DNA of 6,317 nucleotides, taken from assembly GCA_964457365.1 (NCBI GenBank), contig CAYWFP010000155.1, positions 1 through 6,317 of the forward strand, given 5' to 3'. The notes under the pieces are model-generated. The model saw nothing but the letters and a program-made list of their open reading frames with translations. It ran no database searches and was not told the DNA's origin. Position numbers and translations under genes: made by a program. Shown here piece by piece: positions 1 to 5,137 of the stretch. Numbering within the stretch: the first letter of the stretch is position 1; every line of letters starts with the position of its first letter. Source of the stretch: CAYWFP01 sp964457365. Lineage in GTDB: Bacteria; Planctomycetota; SZUA-567.

Positions 1-85
1 GGAAATCGGCCTGGAAACAGTTCTTTGACCGAATTATCGTGAAAACTGGAGAAGGGAAACATGCGTTAAACTCCTACTCGACAGT

Positions 86-493
86 TCAGTGCGCTTCGAC
101 GGTCAGTCCCGGGATGTCGTCGAAGTGAACCGGGTTGCGAGTGATGAGTATCTCCCCGGCTACGAGGACGGTGGCAGCAATGAGTACATCCATATCCCCG
201 GCGGGACGGCCAAGCCGCTGTAGATGGGCGGTCATGCGACCGAAGACAGCCGCACTGTCCCGGTCGAAGTCGAGAATAGCGAGACCGCTCAACACCGCCT
301 CGACCGCTTTCCGTTCGCGTTCCGCATCATCTGCCCGAAAAATGCCTACATGAAGCTCCGCCACGTTGAAACGGGTGGTGGAGAGGCGTTCGCCCCGCTC
401 GGCCAACTCGCGCAACTTCTCCCGCGCGCGTTCCCTAATCGCGCCTTTCCGGCGACCAAGATCGATGAGGAAGGTGGTGTCGAGGCAGGCCAT
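86..493 (-). CDS. vapC: VapC-type PIN-domain ribonuclease toxin
   Basis: Toxin of a type II toxin-antitoxin pair. PIN-domain VapC proteins are Mg2+-dependent endoribonucleases that cut tRNA or rRNA once the antitoxin is lost. The 135-residue protein has the usual VapC length and the expected acidic residues: D5 in LDTTFLID, E46 in NVAEL, and D100 and D102 in AGDMDVLIAA. The typical C-terminal strand ILITRN (N120) and HFDDIPGL follow. The ATG lies inside the antitoxin stop codon (TGATG, 495-491), so the two genes are translationally coupled and the start is well fixed. Nothing looks broken and all catalytic positions are present. The RNA target cannot be read from the sequence. The family call is secure; activity is inferred. 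Confidence 0.93.
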   Translation of the reverse strand: MACLDTTFLIDLGRRKGAIRERAREKLRELAERGERLSTTRFNVAELHVGIFRADDAERERKAVEAVLSGLAILDFDRDSAAVFGRMTAHLQRLGRPAGDMDVLIAATVLVAGEILITRNPVHFDDIPGLTVEAH

Positions 494-720
494 CAGCGTG
501 TGCGTGCCGACGGCGCATGACGGGCCTCTTCGTGACGCTCGACGGCCTTGGCCGCAGTATAGCCGATTGGCGAGGCATCAAGCCCTGCCAGGTAGGCATC
601 GACATCCAGTGGCGCTGGAACCAGTCGACGAATGACACGGCTGAAGGACTCATTGCCACGCCGCGCAGCAGTCAGGCGCTCGTAGGCGGCCATGTCTATG
701 CTGATCGTTTTCGTCGCCAT
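493..720 (-). CDS. vapB: VapB-type antitoxin
   Basis: Antitoxin for the adjoining VapC. It should bind and neutralise the toxin and repress the shared promoter. The 75-residue protein opens with MATKTISIDMAAYERL, which fits a short beta strand followed by helices as in ribbon-helix-helix VapB antitoxins. The charged tail, ending HEEARHAPSARTR, would be the toxin-binding segment. An upstream in-frame ATG at 747 would add nine residues. I prefer 720 because GGAGGG lies about 7 nt before it and because the upstream ATG sits inside the operator. The stop shares one base with the vapC start. Its place directly before a PIN toxin supports the role; the subfamily is less certain. Confidence 0.85.
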   Translation of the reverse strand: MATKTISIDMAAYERLTAARRGNESFSRVIRRLVPAPLDVDAYLAGLDASPIGYTAAKAVERHEEARHAPSARTR

Positions 721-740
721 CTCGACCCTCCCATCATGCA

Positions 741-762
741 TATACATGCATGTACATGTATA
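741..762. promoter_or_regulatory. probable VapBC operator (inverted repeat)
   Basis: TATACATG (741-748) and CATGTATA (755-762) form perfect 8-bp arms around a 6-bp spacer, inside a longer run of alternating ATGCAT/TACATG units from 735. The repeat lies between the -10 box and the vapB ribosome-binding site. That is where VapBC complexes usually bind for autoregulation. The binding itself is inferred. Confidence 0.6.
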
Positions 763-787
763 TTACTGCAAATGAACGGATTGTCAA
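760..787 (-). promoter_or_regulatory. vapBC promoter
   Basis: On the minus strand a perfect TTGACA box (787-782) is followed after 16 nt by TAATAT (765-760). This is a good sigma-70-type promoter about 40 nt before the vapB start. The -10 box touches the inverted repeat at 741-762, so a bound VapBC complex would block RNA polymerase. Start-site position is inferred, not measured. Confidence 0.65.
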
Positions 788-1284
788 GGCGTTTTGTAAC
801 GACTTCAGCGTGGTACAAATGTTCGGCGAGAGTGCGCACCTTCAAACCGGGGTTATTCGTAATCCGCAAGGCCAAAATGATTCTCCGGAAGCCGTAAAGC
901 TAATTCGGTCAGTGCGATATGGCTTTCTCGAAAAACAGAGACAAGTTATAAAAGCCGTTCAGCTTGTGGAGCCAAATATCACACGCCACCCAGCGGGTGG
1001 CTATTTTGTTAACAGTCGGGTCTTTTTCGGAAAAGCCCACAAAATACGCCGCGCAAAGCCCTGTGCGGCAACGCGTTACAGGAACTCGGTCAAGATGCTA
1101 CCCCACCAGAGACCGCTCGGCCAGCCCCGCACCCTGGCCTCGCTACCCCCGTCTCGGCCCAAAAATCTCGCAAAAGTCTCAGCAAAATTGGTTAACACAA
1201 GGGCTTAGTTAACGCAGATTAGAGTCAACTTAACACCCCGTACAGGTTGAGGGCCAAAACAAGAAATAGAACCAAGATTTAGCT
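788..1284. other. gene-free, lower-GC intergenic region
   Basis: No convincing gene. The longest open frame (750-1208, plus) starts inside the vapBC operator, resembles no family I know, and turns proline/arginine-rich with no ribosome-binding site. The stretch is more AT-rich than its neighbours and contains three stem-loops at 985-1069. GTTAAC occurs at 1008, 1191 and 1208. I found no clear promoter for the gene at 1343 in it. Confidence 0.5.
985..1010 (+). terminator. possible Rho-independent terminator
   Basis: GCCACCC (985-991) and GGGTGGC (995-1001) make a perfect 7-bp GC-rich stem with a 3-nt AGC loop, followed by TATTTTGTT. This has terminator shape on the plus strand. No plus-strand gene ends just upstream, so it would stop a short untranslated transcript or leftover read-through. 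It could instead be part of the hairpin cluster that continues to 1069. Confidence 0.45.
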
Positions 1285-1330
1285 GGATAAGATCGCAGCC
1301 ACTTATTACTATGTGGTTGCTCTCTTATCC
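1285..1330. promoter_or_regulatory. long inverted repeat, probable operator of the AbiEi-like gene
   Basis: Two 18-bp arms (1285-1302, beginning GGATAAGA, and 1313-1330, ending TCTTATCC) match at 15 of 18 positions across a 10-bp AT-rich spacer (1303-1312). The repeat ends just before the Shine-Dalgarno sequence AAGGGA (1331-1336) of the AbiEi-like gene. AbiEi antitoxins are known to repress their own promoters by binding inverted repeats, so autoregulation is the natural reading. TAAGAT (1288-1293) or TATTAC (1304-1309) could be the -10 box; neither has a good -35. Confidence 0.6.
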
Positions 1331-1342
1331 AAGGGATTCGCC

Positions 1343-1945
1343 ATGGCGTCATCCACAGACACGACAATCAAGATCATCACCGCGCACGGCGGGATGATCC
1401 GAACCGGAGAGGCACTTGCCTCCGGCATTCACCCGCGCACGCTGTATGCGCTGCGCGACAATGGCACGCTGGAGCGGCTCACGCGCGGCCTCTACCGCCT
1501 TGTCGACCTTCCGCCAGTGGCCGATCCCGATCTGGCCCTCGTGGCCGGTCGGATTCCGCAGGGAGTGGTCTGCCTGATCTCCGCCCTGGCGCTTCACGAG
1601 CTGACTACGCAGATCCCGCACCGAATCGATCTGGCCATTCCCCGCACCGCCCGTTATCCCGCCTGCAAAGATGCCCCGCTTGCGATATACCGGTTCGCCA
1701 TCGCTTCGTATAAGACAGGTATTTCGGAGCACGATATTGGCGGGGCGACGATCAAGCTTTACGATCCGGAGAAGACGCTCGCGGATTGCTTCAAGTACCG
1801 AAACAAGATCGGCCTCGATGTATTTCTGGAGGCCCTGGACGTTTATCGCAAACGGCCAGGCTCGTCCATGCAGAAGATACTGGAATACGCGCGGGTCAAT
1901 CGGGTGGAGGTCAAGATTCGCCCCTACCTGGAGGCCAAGGCATGA
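1343..1945 (+). CDS. AbiEi-type antitoxin / transcriptional regulator (orphaned)
   Basis: The 200-residue protein resembles AbiEi-family antitoxins, which repress their own operon through an N-terminal winged helix and counteract an AbiEii nucleotidyltransferase. Visible marks are an N-terminal helix-turn-helix region (about 8-53) closing with the family pattern LTRGLYRLV, the central VVCLISALALHEL helix, and the C-terminal YDPEKTLADCFKYRNKIGLDVFLEAL segment. I chose ATG 1343 because AAGGGA lies 6 nt upstream. A GTG at 1313 is in frame but lies inside the operator repeat. The stop overlaps an ATG (ATGA, 1942-1945) that once opened the toxin gene, now lost after about ten codons. The gene itself looks intact. 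Family call good; present function unknown without its partner. Confidence 0.85.
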   Translation: MASSTDTTIKIITAHGGMIRTGEALASGIHPRTLYALRDNGTLERLTRGLYRLVDLPPVADPDLALVAGRIPQGVVCLISALALHELTTQIPHRIDLAIPRTARYPACKDAPLAIYRFAIASYKTGISEHDIGGATIKLYDPEKTLADCFKYRNKIGLDVFLEALDVYRKRPGSSMQKILEYARVNRVEVKIRPYLEAKA

Positions 1946-1969
1946 GCAGGAATGTCGCGGCCGCCATAC

Positions 1970-1996
1970 GCAAGTTCCAGGTGCACTGGAACTTGC
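1970..1996. repeat. perfect inverted repeat at the toxin breakpoint
   Basis: GCAAGTTCCAG (1970-1980) and CTGGAACTTGC (1986-1996) are perfect 11-bp arms around GTGCA. The repeat starts exactly where the residual toxin reading frame stops looking like its family. No T-run follows on either strand, so it is a poor terminator. It may be the end of a mobile element or a recombination hotspot. Confidence 0.7.
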
Positions 1997-2021
1997 AGTA
2001 TGATTGGCATCACTTTTGGGG

Positions 2022-2036
2022 GCAGATCAGATCTGC
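2022..2036. repeat. 15-bp palindrome
   Basis: GCAGATC and GATCTGC flank a single A (2029). It is the second of three perfect inverted repeats between the orphan AbiEi gene and the terminase fragment. Function unknown. Confidence 0.55.
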
Positions 2037-2081
2037 GCCTAAGACACTTGTTGCCAAGCGTTGTGATGGTTTGGGCGTCAT

Positions 2082-2122
2082 CGCTAAATGGCAGCCCACA
2101 TGCTAGTTTGAGCCATTTAGCG
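2082..2122. repeat. inverted repeat with 11-bp arms and 19-nt loop
   Basis: CGCTAAATGGC (2082-2092) and GCCATTTAGCG (2112-2122) are perfect complements. The right arm ends a few bases before the terminase fragment begins. It is the third palindrome in 150 bp. No U-rich tail follows, so termination is unlikely; a mobile-element end or structured RNA is possible. Confidence 0.65.
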
Positions 2123-2126
2123 TTGG

Positions 2127-2383
2127 ATGCATTACCTTGTCCGCCAGCATGCCATGAATCTGAAACTCCAGGACGAGGCCGCCTTCTTCGCCGAGTACCA
2201 GAACGAGCCGTTGCCGGAAAGGGGCGTGGAAGACGACGAGTCGCTCACCGCCGACCAGATCGCGCAGAAGTTGAACGGCTACAAGCGGCGCGAGGTGCCC
2301 ATCGGCGCGGAGCATCTGACGATGTTCATCGACGTGCAGGGCAAGCTTCTGTTCTACGTGGTCGCGGCCTGGGCGGGCGACCG
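2127..2383 (+). pseudogene. fragment of phage terminase large subunit (GpA-like)
   Basis: This frame encodes about 85 residues that look like an internal piece of a phage large terminase. IRxQHAMNLKLQ-type text (here VRQHAMNLKLQDEAAFFAEYQNEPLPE) is followed by LTADQIAQKLNGYKRREVPIGAEHLTMFIDVQGKLLFYVVAAW. In GpA-like terminases this is the link into the nuclease domain, and the FIDVQ aspartate begins that domain. The whole ATPase part (Walker A and B) is missing upstream, and the nuclease domain stops after the first strand at about 2381. There the sequence switches to the opposite-strand endonuclease gene. No ribosome-binding site is evident. It cannot act as a terminase. Similarity is judged from memory of planctomycete-type prophages. 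Confidence 0.7.
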
Positions 2384-3057
2384 ATGTGATGAAGGTAGCA
2401 GCCCGTTTTCGCGGGCAGCGGATTCTTCCCGGCACAATCGCCCATGCCGAGAACCGTGCAACTTCCGAACTCCGTCTCCATCATCTTGGACTCCATGAAT
2501 ACGAACGGACGCCCAGACGCGTCGCGCAAGGCGACGTCGATGGATGTGGGTTGTCCCGAGTCTTTATTGAACACTTTGCGGTCCTCGAATTCGAACACCG
2601 CATCCTCAAGTTGCTTCTCGCACGAGACTCCGACCGACCGAAGCGCGGCGAGAAGTGGCTCGTAGTCCTGGCGCACGATAAGTGGCCCGACCAGATTGAA
2701 CGCCATCGCCTGACTGCTCAGGCCGTGATGAAGATACTTGTGAAGCGGGAACGGCCTCCCTTCGCCCTCGCAGATAGCCTTGTGCCGCCTGATGTAATCC
2801 ACCACTTCCGGCAGGATCAGATTGCTGGGCCAGTTCTCCCACTTATCCAGAATAAAGGTGTACTTGGGATCGCGCGGCAGGGCTTTGCTATCGAACCACT
2901 GCTTCGCCGTCTCTCGCATCTTCCGCTGATAGGCGTAGTAGCGGGGGAAAGGCCATGTCTGGGCCAGCTTTCGGCTGCTCGGAACTGTCACATCGTCGTT
3001 TGTGGAGTTGGGGAGATCACTCGGCATCTCGTCATACCTTTCTGTGCTTTCGGACAT
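2326..3057 (-). CDS. restriction-endonuclease-like protein, C-terminally truncated
   Basis: The third gene of the abiE unit encodes 243 residues. It carries a PD-(D/E)XK-type nuclease core: TSIDVALRD with D174, then FVFMESK with E189 and K191, followed by EFGSC, GDCAGKNP and CYLHHIG. I recall this pattern from the PGN_0703-type putative restriction endonuclease family. Only about residues 1-226 are native. The last 17 (RPPRPRPRR to the end) are the terminase fragment read antisense, so the natural C-terminus was lost at the junction near 2380. The start at 3057 overlaps the end of abiEii by 26 bp and has GGAAGGCGG upstream; M11 at 3027 is the alternative. The core residues are present, but loss of the C-terminus probably inactivates it. 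Nuclease fold likely; exact family uncertain. Confidence 0.65.
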   Translation of the reverse strand: MSESTERYDEMPSDLPNSTNDDVTVPSSRKLAQTWPFPRYYAYQRKMRETAKQWFDSKALPRDPKYTFILDKWENWPSNLILPEVVDYIRRHKAICEGEGRPFPLHKYLHHGLSSQAMAFNLVGPLIVRQDYEPLLAALRSVGVSCEKQLEDAVFEFEDRKVFNKDSGQPTSIDVALRDASGRPFVFMESKMMETEFGSCTVLGMGDCAGKNPLPAKTGCYLHHIGRPPRPRPRRTEACPARR

Positions 3058-3994
3058 TTACCGCCTTCCACTGCAGCAACGGGTGGATTCTGATCCGCTC
3101 AGCCATCTCATCGTCTGTGGTCAGCAATTCTGGCTTGATCTCGCCGTGATCGAGAATCCGATCCAGGAAGGCGATCTCGTTGGCCGCCATTGGCAGGACC
3201 GCACCGAGCCGGTCGCGGCATTCCGTGATCATGCTCTCGGCCCAGTAGCCTGCCTTCCGCTTGGCCAGAAGCTCTGCGCGGACGACCGGGATCAGCTCGT
3301 TTTCCAGTTCACGGTGGTCGTATCCCACATCGTCAATTGCCACGGTCCGCCAGTCTTTTCGGTTCATTGCACCATAGAGCACAAAGGCCAGTCTCAACTT
3401 TGCCCGGTCGAGGTCGCTTCGCGTCAGCAGTTCGTGGGCGTCGAAGAGGTCGCGGCTCGCCTTCCTGGCCAGCAACGCCGTGAGCTTACCGGCGGCGAGT
3501 TCATGAAGATCGAGAACGGGGATCTGCGTGGCCGAGTAGGAGCCGAGTTCTGCATCCTGCGTTTTGACCGGCCAGAGCGGCACGCGGAACATGAAGTTCT
3601 GGTCGAGTTCAAGGTTGCCGCCCTCGCCTAGGGCGCTTTCATAGCGCAGTCGCCACTTGCCCCCCGCATGGTCGCCAGGGATGTGCGTGATGCTTATGCC
3701 TTCGCGCGAGCACACGGCCTGTACAGCCTGTTCAATCTTTGGCCGTTCATCCTCCATCTTCTCGCGCTCCACTGCGCCAACATAGTTCAGATCGATGTCC
3801 ACCGACAGTCGCGGCAGGTCGAACAGAAACAGGTTGAGTGCCGTGCCGCCCTTGAGCGCGAACCTGCCCTTCAGGAAGGGGTGTGCCTGGAAACCTTCCA
3901 GCAGATTCAGCAGGTGTATGACCTTCTCAAGCACTTCGGGGCGGAAGCCCGTCGCCTGGGATTCCGACAGAAGCCTTTCGCGCGAGATCTTCAT
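3032..3994 (-). CDS. abiEii: AbiEii/AbiGii-family nucleotidyltransferase toxin
   Basis: Toxin of a type IV AbiE pair. AbiEii (DUF1814) proteins are nucleotidyltransferases, and related MenT toxins add pyrimidines to the tRNA acceptor end and so block translation. The 320-residue protein shows the polymerase-beta-like motifs in order: ALKGGTALNL (46-55, GG-T), PRLSVDIDLN (D66 and D68 of DxD), VLDLHELAAGKLTALLAR (160-177, K170) and RDLFDAHELL (181-190). Length is normal for the family. I chose ATG 3994 because it overlaps the AbiEi stop as ATGA. An upstream in-frame start at 4048 would lie deep within the antitoxin gene. Translational coupling to the antitoxin is expected. All motif residues are present, so it appears active. 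Its abortive-infection role is inferred from the family. Confidence 0.93.
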   Translation of the reverse strand: MKISRERLLSESQATGFRPEVLEKVIHLLNLLEGFQAHPFLKGRFALKGGTALNLFLFDLPRLSVDIDLNYVGAVEREKMEDERPKIEQAVQAVCSREGISITHIPGDHAGGKWRLRYESALGEGGNLELDQNFMFRVPLWPVKTQDAELGSYSATQIPVLDLHELAAGKLTALLARKASRDLFDAHELLTRSDLDRAKLRLAFVLYGAMNRKDWRTVAIDDVGYDHRELENELIPVVRAELLAKRKAGYWAESMITECRDRLGAVLPMAANEIAFLDRILDHGEIKPELLTTDDEMAERIRIHPLLQWKAVNVRKHRKV

Positions 3995-4791
3995 CGTGTC
4001 TCCTCCCAGGAACGCTCCGCGACCTGGACAGGCACGACGAGATTCCACTCGGGGGAAAGCTGCCCCTTCCCCCGACCATCGCGGTCCATGTAGTGTGGGC
4101 GCTTAGGACGATGTGTCTTGAGTGGCGCGAGGTGGGCATCTTCGACCATCAGCGGTTCGCGGTGCTGTTCGAGGTAGAACCCAACCTTGGCTGCTGTCGT
4201 CGCGTTGTCGAGAAGAAGCGCATACTTGACGACCTTATCCAGGTCAAAGAACTCGACTGCTTCCAAGGATCGCCATATCTCTTCCCACCCACCTGCCAGA
4301 TCATGGCGATCCAAGACATCCACGAGCGTTCGTTCGAGGCTGGTAACTCGAATGGCCACGCCCGCACGGTCTACAGTCTTGACATCGAAGTGTTCCTCTT
4401 GCTTGGCCCGAAGAGCGGCTGGGGGACGGACACTCTGGAAGCGGTAAGAGCGGAACTCCACCGGACGCGCGGCCTTGTTCGTCAGGTAGTGGAACCGCTC
4501 GAAGACCGCGTGGGCCCTCCCATGAACCTCGAGCGCCGTGTGATAGGCAAGCACGGCATCCTCGGCCATCTTGGACGCCAGAAGATACGGGTCCACCGGA
4601 CACGTGTCTGGCGACGCACCCGGCGGCACAGTGGCATAGAGCCCCCGTCGCACCTGGAGGATGTGGCCCTGCTTCCGGTGATACGCCAGCGTCGCCTTAA
4701 GCGTCCACCGGTTAGCCTTCTTGTCCCGGAGCGCCGACAGCTCATTCACGCTGAAAACGGGATGTGTGGTCAAGAAGTCCTCAAAACGCAT
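3991..4791 (-). CDS. abiEi: AbiEi-family antitoxin / autorepressor
   Basis: First gene of the complete AbiE pair, 266 residues. AbiEi proteins repress the operon and offset AbiEii activity without a stable complex (type IV). Residues 1-55 form the winged-helix region ending in ILQVRRGLYATV. Then come DPYLLASKMAEDAVLAYHTALEVHG (67-91), VAIRVTSLERTLVDVLDR (145-162), GGWEEIWRSLE (167-177), and a basic C-terminal part with RPHYMDRDGRGKGQLSPEWN. The ATG at 4791 has AAGGAG (4804-4799) 7 nt upstream. The stop overlaps the toxin start by four bases. A strong promoter and inverted repeat lie about 50-90 nt upstream. The other AbiEi-like protein at 1343 is shorter and clearly different, so it is a separate family branch and not a duplicate. 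Confidence 0.92.
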   Translation of the reverse strand: MRFEDFLTTHPVFSVNELSALRDKKANRWTLKATLAYHRKQGHILQVRRGLYATVPPGASPDTCPVDPYLLASKMAEDAVLAYHTALEVHGRAHAVFERFHYLTNKAARPVEFRSYRFQSVRPPAALRAKQEEHFDVKTVDRAGVAIRVTSLERTLVDVLDRHDLAGGWEEIWRSLEAVEFFDLDKVVKYALLLDNATTAAKVGFYLEQHREPLMVEDAHLAPLKTHRPKRPHYMDRDGRGKGQLSPEWNLVVPVQVAERSWEETR

Positions 4792-4834
4792 TTGTCATCT
4801 CCTTACTTGAGAATATCGTCCAATGAGGCTAATA

Positions 4835-4863
4835 AGTTTAGCCGCATTGCTGCGTATTGTCAA
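4835..4863 (-). promoter_or_regulatory. promoter of the abiE operon
   Basis: A consensus TTGACA (4863-4858) and TAAACT (4840-4835) are separated by exactly 17 nt on the minus strand. The predicted start near 4828 leaves a leader of about 36 nt with a strong Shine-Dalgarno. A small repeat, GGCTAA (4827-4832) and TTAGCC (4838-4843), straddles the -10 box, and a larger repeat covers the -35 box. Both suit tight repression. Confidence 0.7.
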
Positions 4864-4885
4864 GTCCGTTCTGGTCGGACTTGAC
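4859..4885. promoter_or_regulatory. inverted repeat over the -35 box, probable AbiEi operator
   Basis: GTCAAGTCCG (4859-4868) and CGGACTTGAC (4876-4885) are perfect 10-bp arms with a 7-bp spacer (TTCTGGT). The left arm covers five of the six -35 bases of the abiE promoter. Its size resembles the inverted repeats through which characterised AbiEi proteins repress their promoters. Binding is inferred. Confidence 0.65.
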
Positions 4886-4908
4886 TTCGCATCGCAAAGA
4901 GGTTAACC

Positions 4909-4938
4909 GGATTAGCCTTTTTGCGCAAAATTGTCAAG
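4909..4938 (-). promoter_or_regulatory. second copy of the abiE promoter core
   Basis: CTTGACAAT (4938-4930), a 12-nt gap and GGCTAA (4917-4912) repeat, at identical spacing, the pattern CTTGACAAT/GGCTAA of the abiE promoter at 4864-4838. The offset is 74 bp. The TTGACA is perfect, but the -10 position reads TAATCC, so the copy may be a weak promoter, a decoy or a second regulatory site. Confidence 0.45.
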
Positions 4939-5001
4939 CTCACCCAGCATGTTTCGTTTCATCGGCACATCGGAGTATCTACCGACGTTTCGTATTGCCA
5001 T
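4912..5001 (-). CDS. possible 29-residue small ORF
   Basis: A short frame reading MAIRNVGRYSDVPMKRN and on to AQKG ends just inside the upstream promoter copy, with GGAG immediately before the ATG. The frame stays open further upstream (KSTEVKAAE), so it could be the tail of a lost gene. I recognise no family. It may be chance. Apart from this and the promoter copies, I see nothing in 4792-5137. Confidence 0.2.
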   Translation of the reverse strand: MAIRNVGRYSDVPMKRNMLGELDNFAQKG

Positions 5002-5137
5002 CTCCGCAGCCTTTACCTCAGTGCTCTTACCCGTTTGACCCCTCCAAGTTCTACATGCAGAACAATCTGACGTTTCCCCCCTGAATCTGTCCCCTCCCTC
5101 GCCGGATGTCCCCCTTTGGTCTTTTGGAGGAACATAC

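Larger units (their letters stand above)
1942..2106 (+). pseudogene. 5' remnant of an AbiEii-type toxin gene
   Basis: An ATG overlaps the antitoxin stop by four bases and opens a 54-codon frame. The first ten residues, MSRNVAAAIR, look like the usual beginning of AbiEii nucleotidyltransferases that follow this type of AbiEi. From codon 11 the frame enters a palindrome (1970-1996) and continues as unrelated sequence (KFQVHWNLQYDWHH and on). The GG-T/S and DxD nucleotidyltransferase motifs are absent. I infer that a deletion or insertion with an edge near 1970 removed the toxin. The similarity rests on only ten residues plus the ATGA overlap, so it is suggestive, not proof. Confidence 0.5.

Noticed and set aside
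1..85. ATG-CGT-TAA (61-69) preceded by a GAAGGGA-like ribosome-binding site
   Set aside because: A two-codon frame with no neighbouring gene to regulate on the plus strand; probably chance. Nothing else is recognisable in this stretch.
750..1208. Plus-strand open frame of 152 codons upstream of the orphan AbiEi gene
   Set aside because: It begins inside the vapBC operator, has no ribosome-binding site, crosses all three stem-loops, becomes basic/proline-rich, and matches no family I know.
1970..1996. Rho-independent terminator after the orphan AbiEi gene
   Set aside because: The stem is perfect, but no U-run follows on either strand.
2036..2128. Integron attC-like site (GTTGGAT at 2122-2128 fits GTTRRRY)
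   Set aside because: No matching RYYYAAC box lies at the other end, the arms do not pair as in attC sites, and no integron integrase or cassette is seen.
1952..2389. Plus-strand 145-codon frame overlapping the AbiE remnant, palindromes and terminase fragment
   Set aside because: It crosses three unrelated segments, and its second half is an arginine-rich out-of-frame reading of the terminase fragment.
4857..5084. Plus-strand open frame of 75 codons in the abiE upstream region
   Set aside because: It runs antisense through both promoter copies and the operator, has no ribosome-binding site, and its composition is not protein-like.
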